DNA from: Gemmatimonadales bacterium UBA2982 | GTDB taxonomy: Bacteria; Gemmatimonadota; Gemmatimonadetes; Longimicrobiales; Gaopeijiaceae | DNA length: 7,135 bases | Direction: 5' to 3' | Assembly: GCA_002347035.1 (NCBI GenBank) | Contig: DEAM01000025.1 | Span: 1 to 7,135, forward strand | Shown: one piece after another, positions 6,735-7,135 of the stretch | Layout of the letters: each line of letters begins with the position of its first letter | Position numbering within the stretch: the stretch's first letter is position 1 | Translations under genes and position numbers: made by a program | The notes under the pieces: generated by a model | Told to the model about the DNA's origin: nothing | Seen by the model: the letters and a program-made list of their open reading frames with translations, nothing else | Database searches by the model: none

Positions 6735-7135
6735 ATGCAGCTTAAACCATCCTTCCAAGAGTTTAAAACCCTTGCCGCTGGCTCGGGCTTGGTTCCGGTG
6801 TGGCGGGAGTTTCTCTTCGATGTTGATACGGCAGTTACCGCGTACGCGAAGCTGGCAGAACCTCCCTTCGGATTCTTGCTGGAGTCTGTCGTGGGTGGAG
6901 AACAGTGGGCTCGCTTCTCTTTCTTGGGCACCGAACCGAGTGGTGCGTGGAGGCTGCAGGATGGTGTTGTTAACTGGTGGTCCTCTAGTGAGGGATGGAG
7001 CGAGGTCGAAACCGACGATCCTCTAGCAGACTTGGACAGGCGGCTCCGGTCTCGCACTCCCGCTGACGTCGAGGGTCTGCCTCGATTCTGGGGAGGGGCA
7101 GTAGGGTACTTCGGTTACGACGTGGTGCGCCAGAT
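6735..7135 (+). CDS. trpE: Anthranilate synthase component I, N-terminal part (cut by window edge)
   Basis: Component I uses chorismate, with ammonia supplied by the glutamine amidotransferase TrpG, to make anthranilate, the first step of tryptophan synthesis in the cytoplasm. Only the first 133 residues are present; the catalytic chorismate-binding domain lies beyond the right edge. The N-terminus (PSFQEFKTLAAGSGLVPVWRE, about 5-25) is typical. LLES at 48-51 followed by ten residues and Ser62 matches the LLES-X10-S signature of the tryptophan feedback site in TrpE. FWGGAVGYFGYDVVR at 118-132 matches the conserved end of the N-terminal domain. The related para-aminobenzoate synthase PabB is a less likely alternative. 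The frame stays open upstream to TTG codons at 6702 and 6687, but the ATG at 6735 gives the usual family N-terminus. The gene diverges from hyuA; downstream genes (possibly trpG or trpD) are not visible. Confidence 0.9.
   Translation, partial: MQLKPSFQEFKTLAAGSGLVPVWREFLFDVDTAVTAYAKLAEPPFGFLLESVVGGEQWARFSFLGTEPSGAWRLQDGVVNWWSSSEGWSEVETDDPLADLDRRLRSRTPADVEGLPRFWGGAVGYFGYDVVRQ

Noticed and set aside
6602..7057. Minus-strand open frame of about 150 codons across the hyuA start and trpE
   Set aside because: It overlaps two confidently identified genes in other frames, and its low-complexity, Ser/Arg-rich translation shows no known motif.

Overview
This is a bacterial chromosomal fragment holding four complete protein genes and one gene cut by the right edge. 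No RNA gene, mobile element, CRISPR array or phage gene was seen. The genes are tightly packed with short gaps and some use non-ATG starts. The large DUF2723 membrane protein has a sequence style I associate with Gemmatimonadota, Bacteroidota and similar lineages, often seen in environmental genomes. I would tentatively place the fragment in an uncultured, possibly marine or soil, Gemmatimonadota-like bacterium, but five genes cannot settle this.

Layout from left to right. Minus strand, 9-1196: a covalent-FAD amine oxidase of the monomeric sarcosine oxidase / pipecolate oxidase family. Plus strand, 1281-2249: an ornithine cyclodeaminase / mu-crystallin family NAD(P)-dependent enzyme, divergent from the oxidase. 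Minus strand, 2274-4610: a DUF2723 polytopic membrane protein, probably a GT-C type glycosyltransferase, convergent with the previous gene across 24 bp. Minus strand, 4693-6699: a hydantoinase A / 5-oxoprolinase family subunit (HyuA), 82 bp upstream of the DUF2723 gene and in the same direction. Plus strand, 6735 to the edge: the N-terminal part of anthranilate synthase component I (trpE), divergent from hyuA across only 35 bp.

Functional reading. The left divergent pair fits imine chemistry: the oxidase would convert a secondary or cyclic amino acid to an imine, and the mu-crystallin family enzyme could reduce or otherwise process such an imine. HyuA belongs to ATP-dependent enzymes that open hydantoin or oxoproline rings; its usual partner HyuB is not in the window. 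HyuA plus a sarcosine-oxidase-like enzyme recalls N-methylhydantoin to sarcosine catabolism, but the linking amidase and HyuB are missing, so that is only a hypothesis. trpE is a housekeeping tryptophan gene and carries the tryptophan feedback signature. I found no convincing evidence of a wholly new system; the most interesting points are the altered active-site residues in the oxidase and the cyclodeaminase homolog, the HyuA without HyuB, and the gene pairing.
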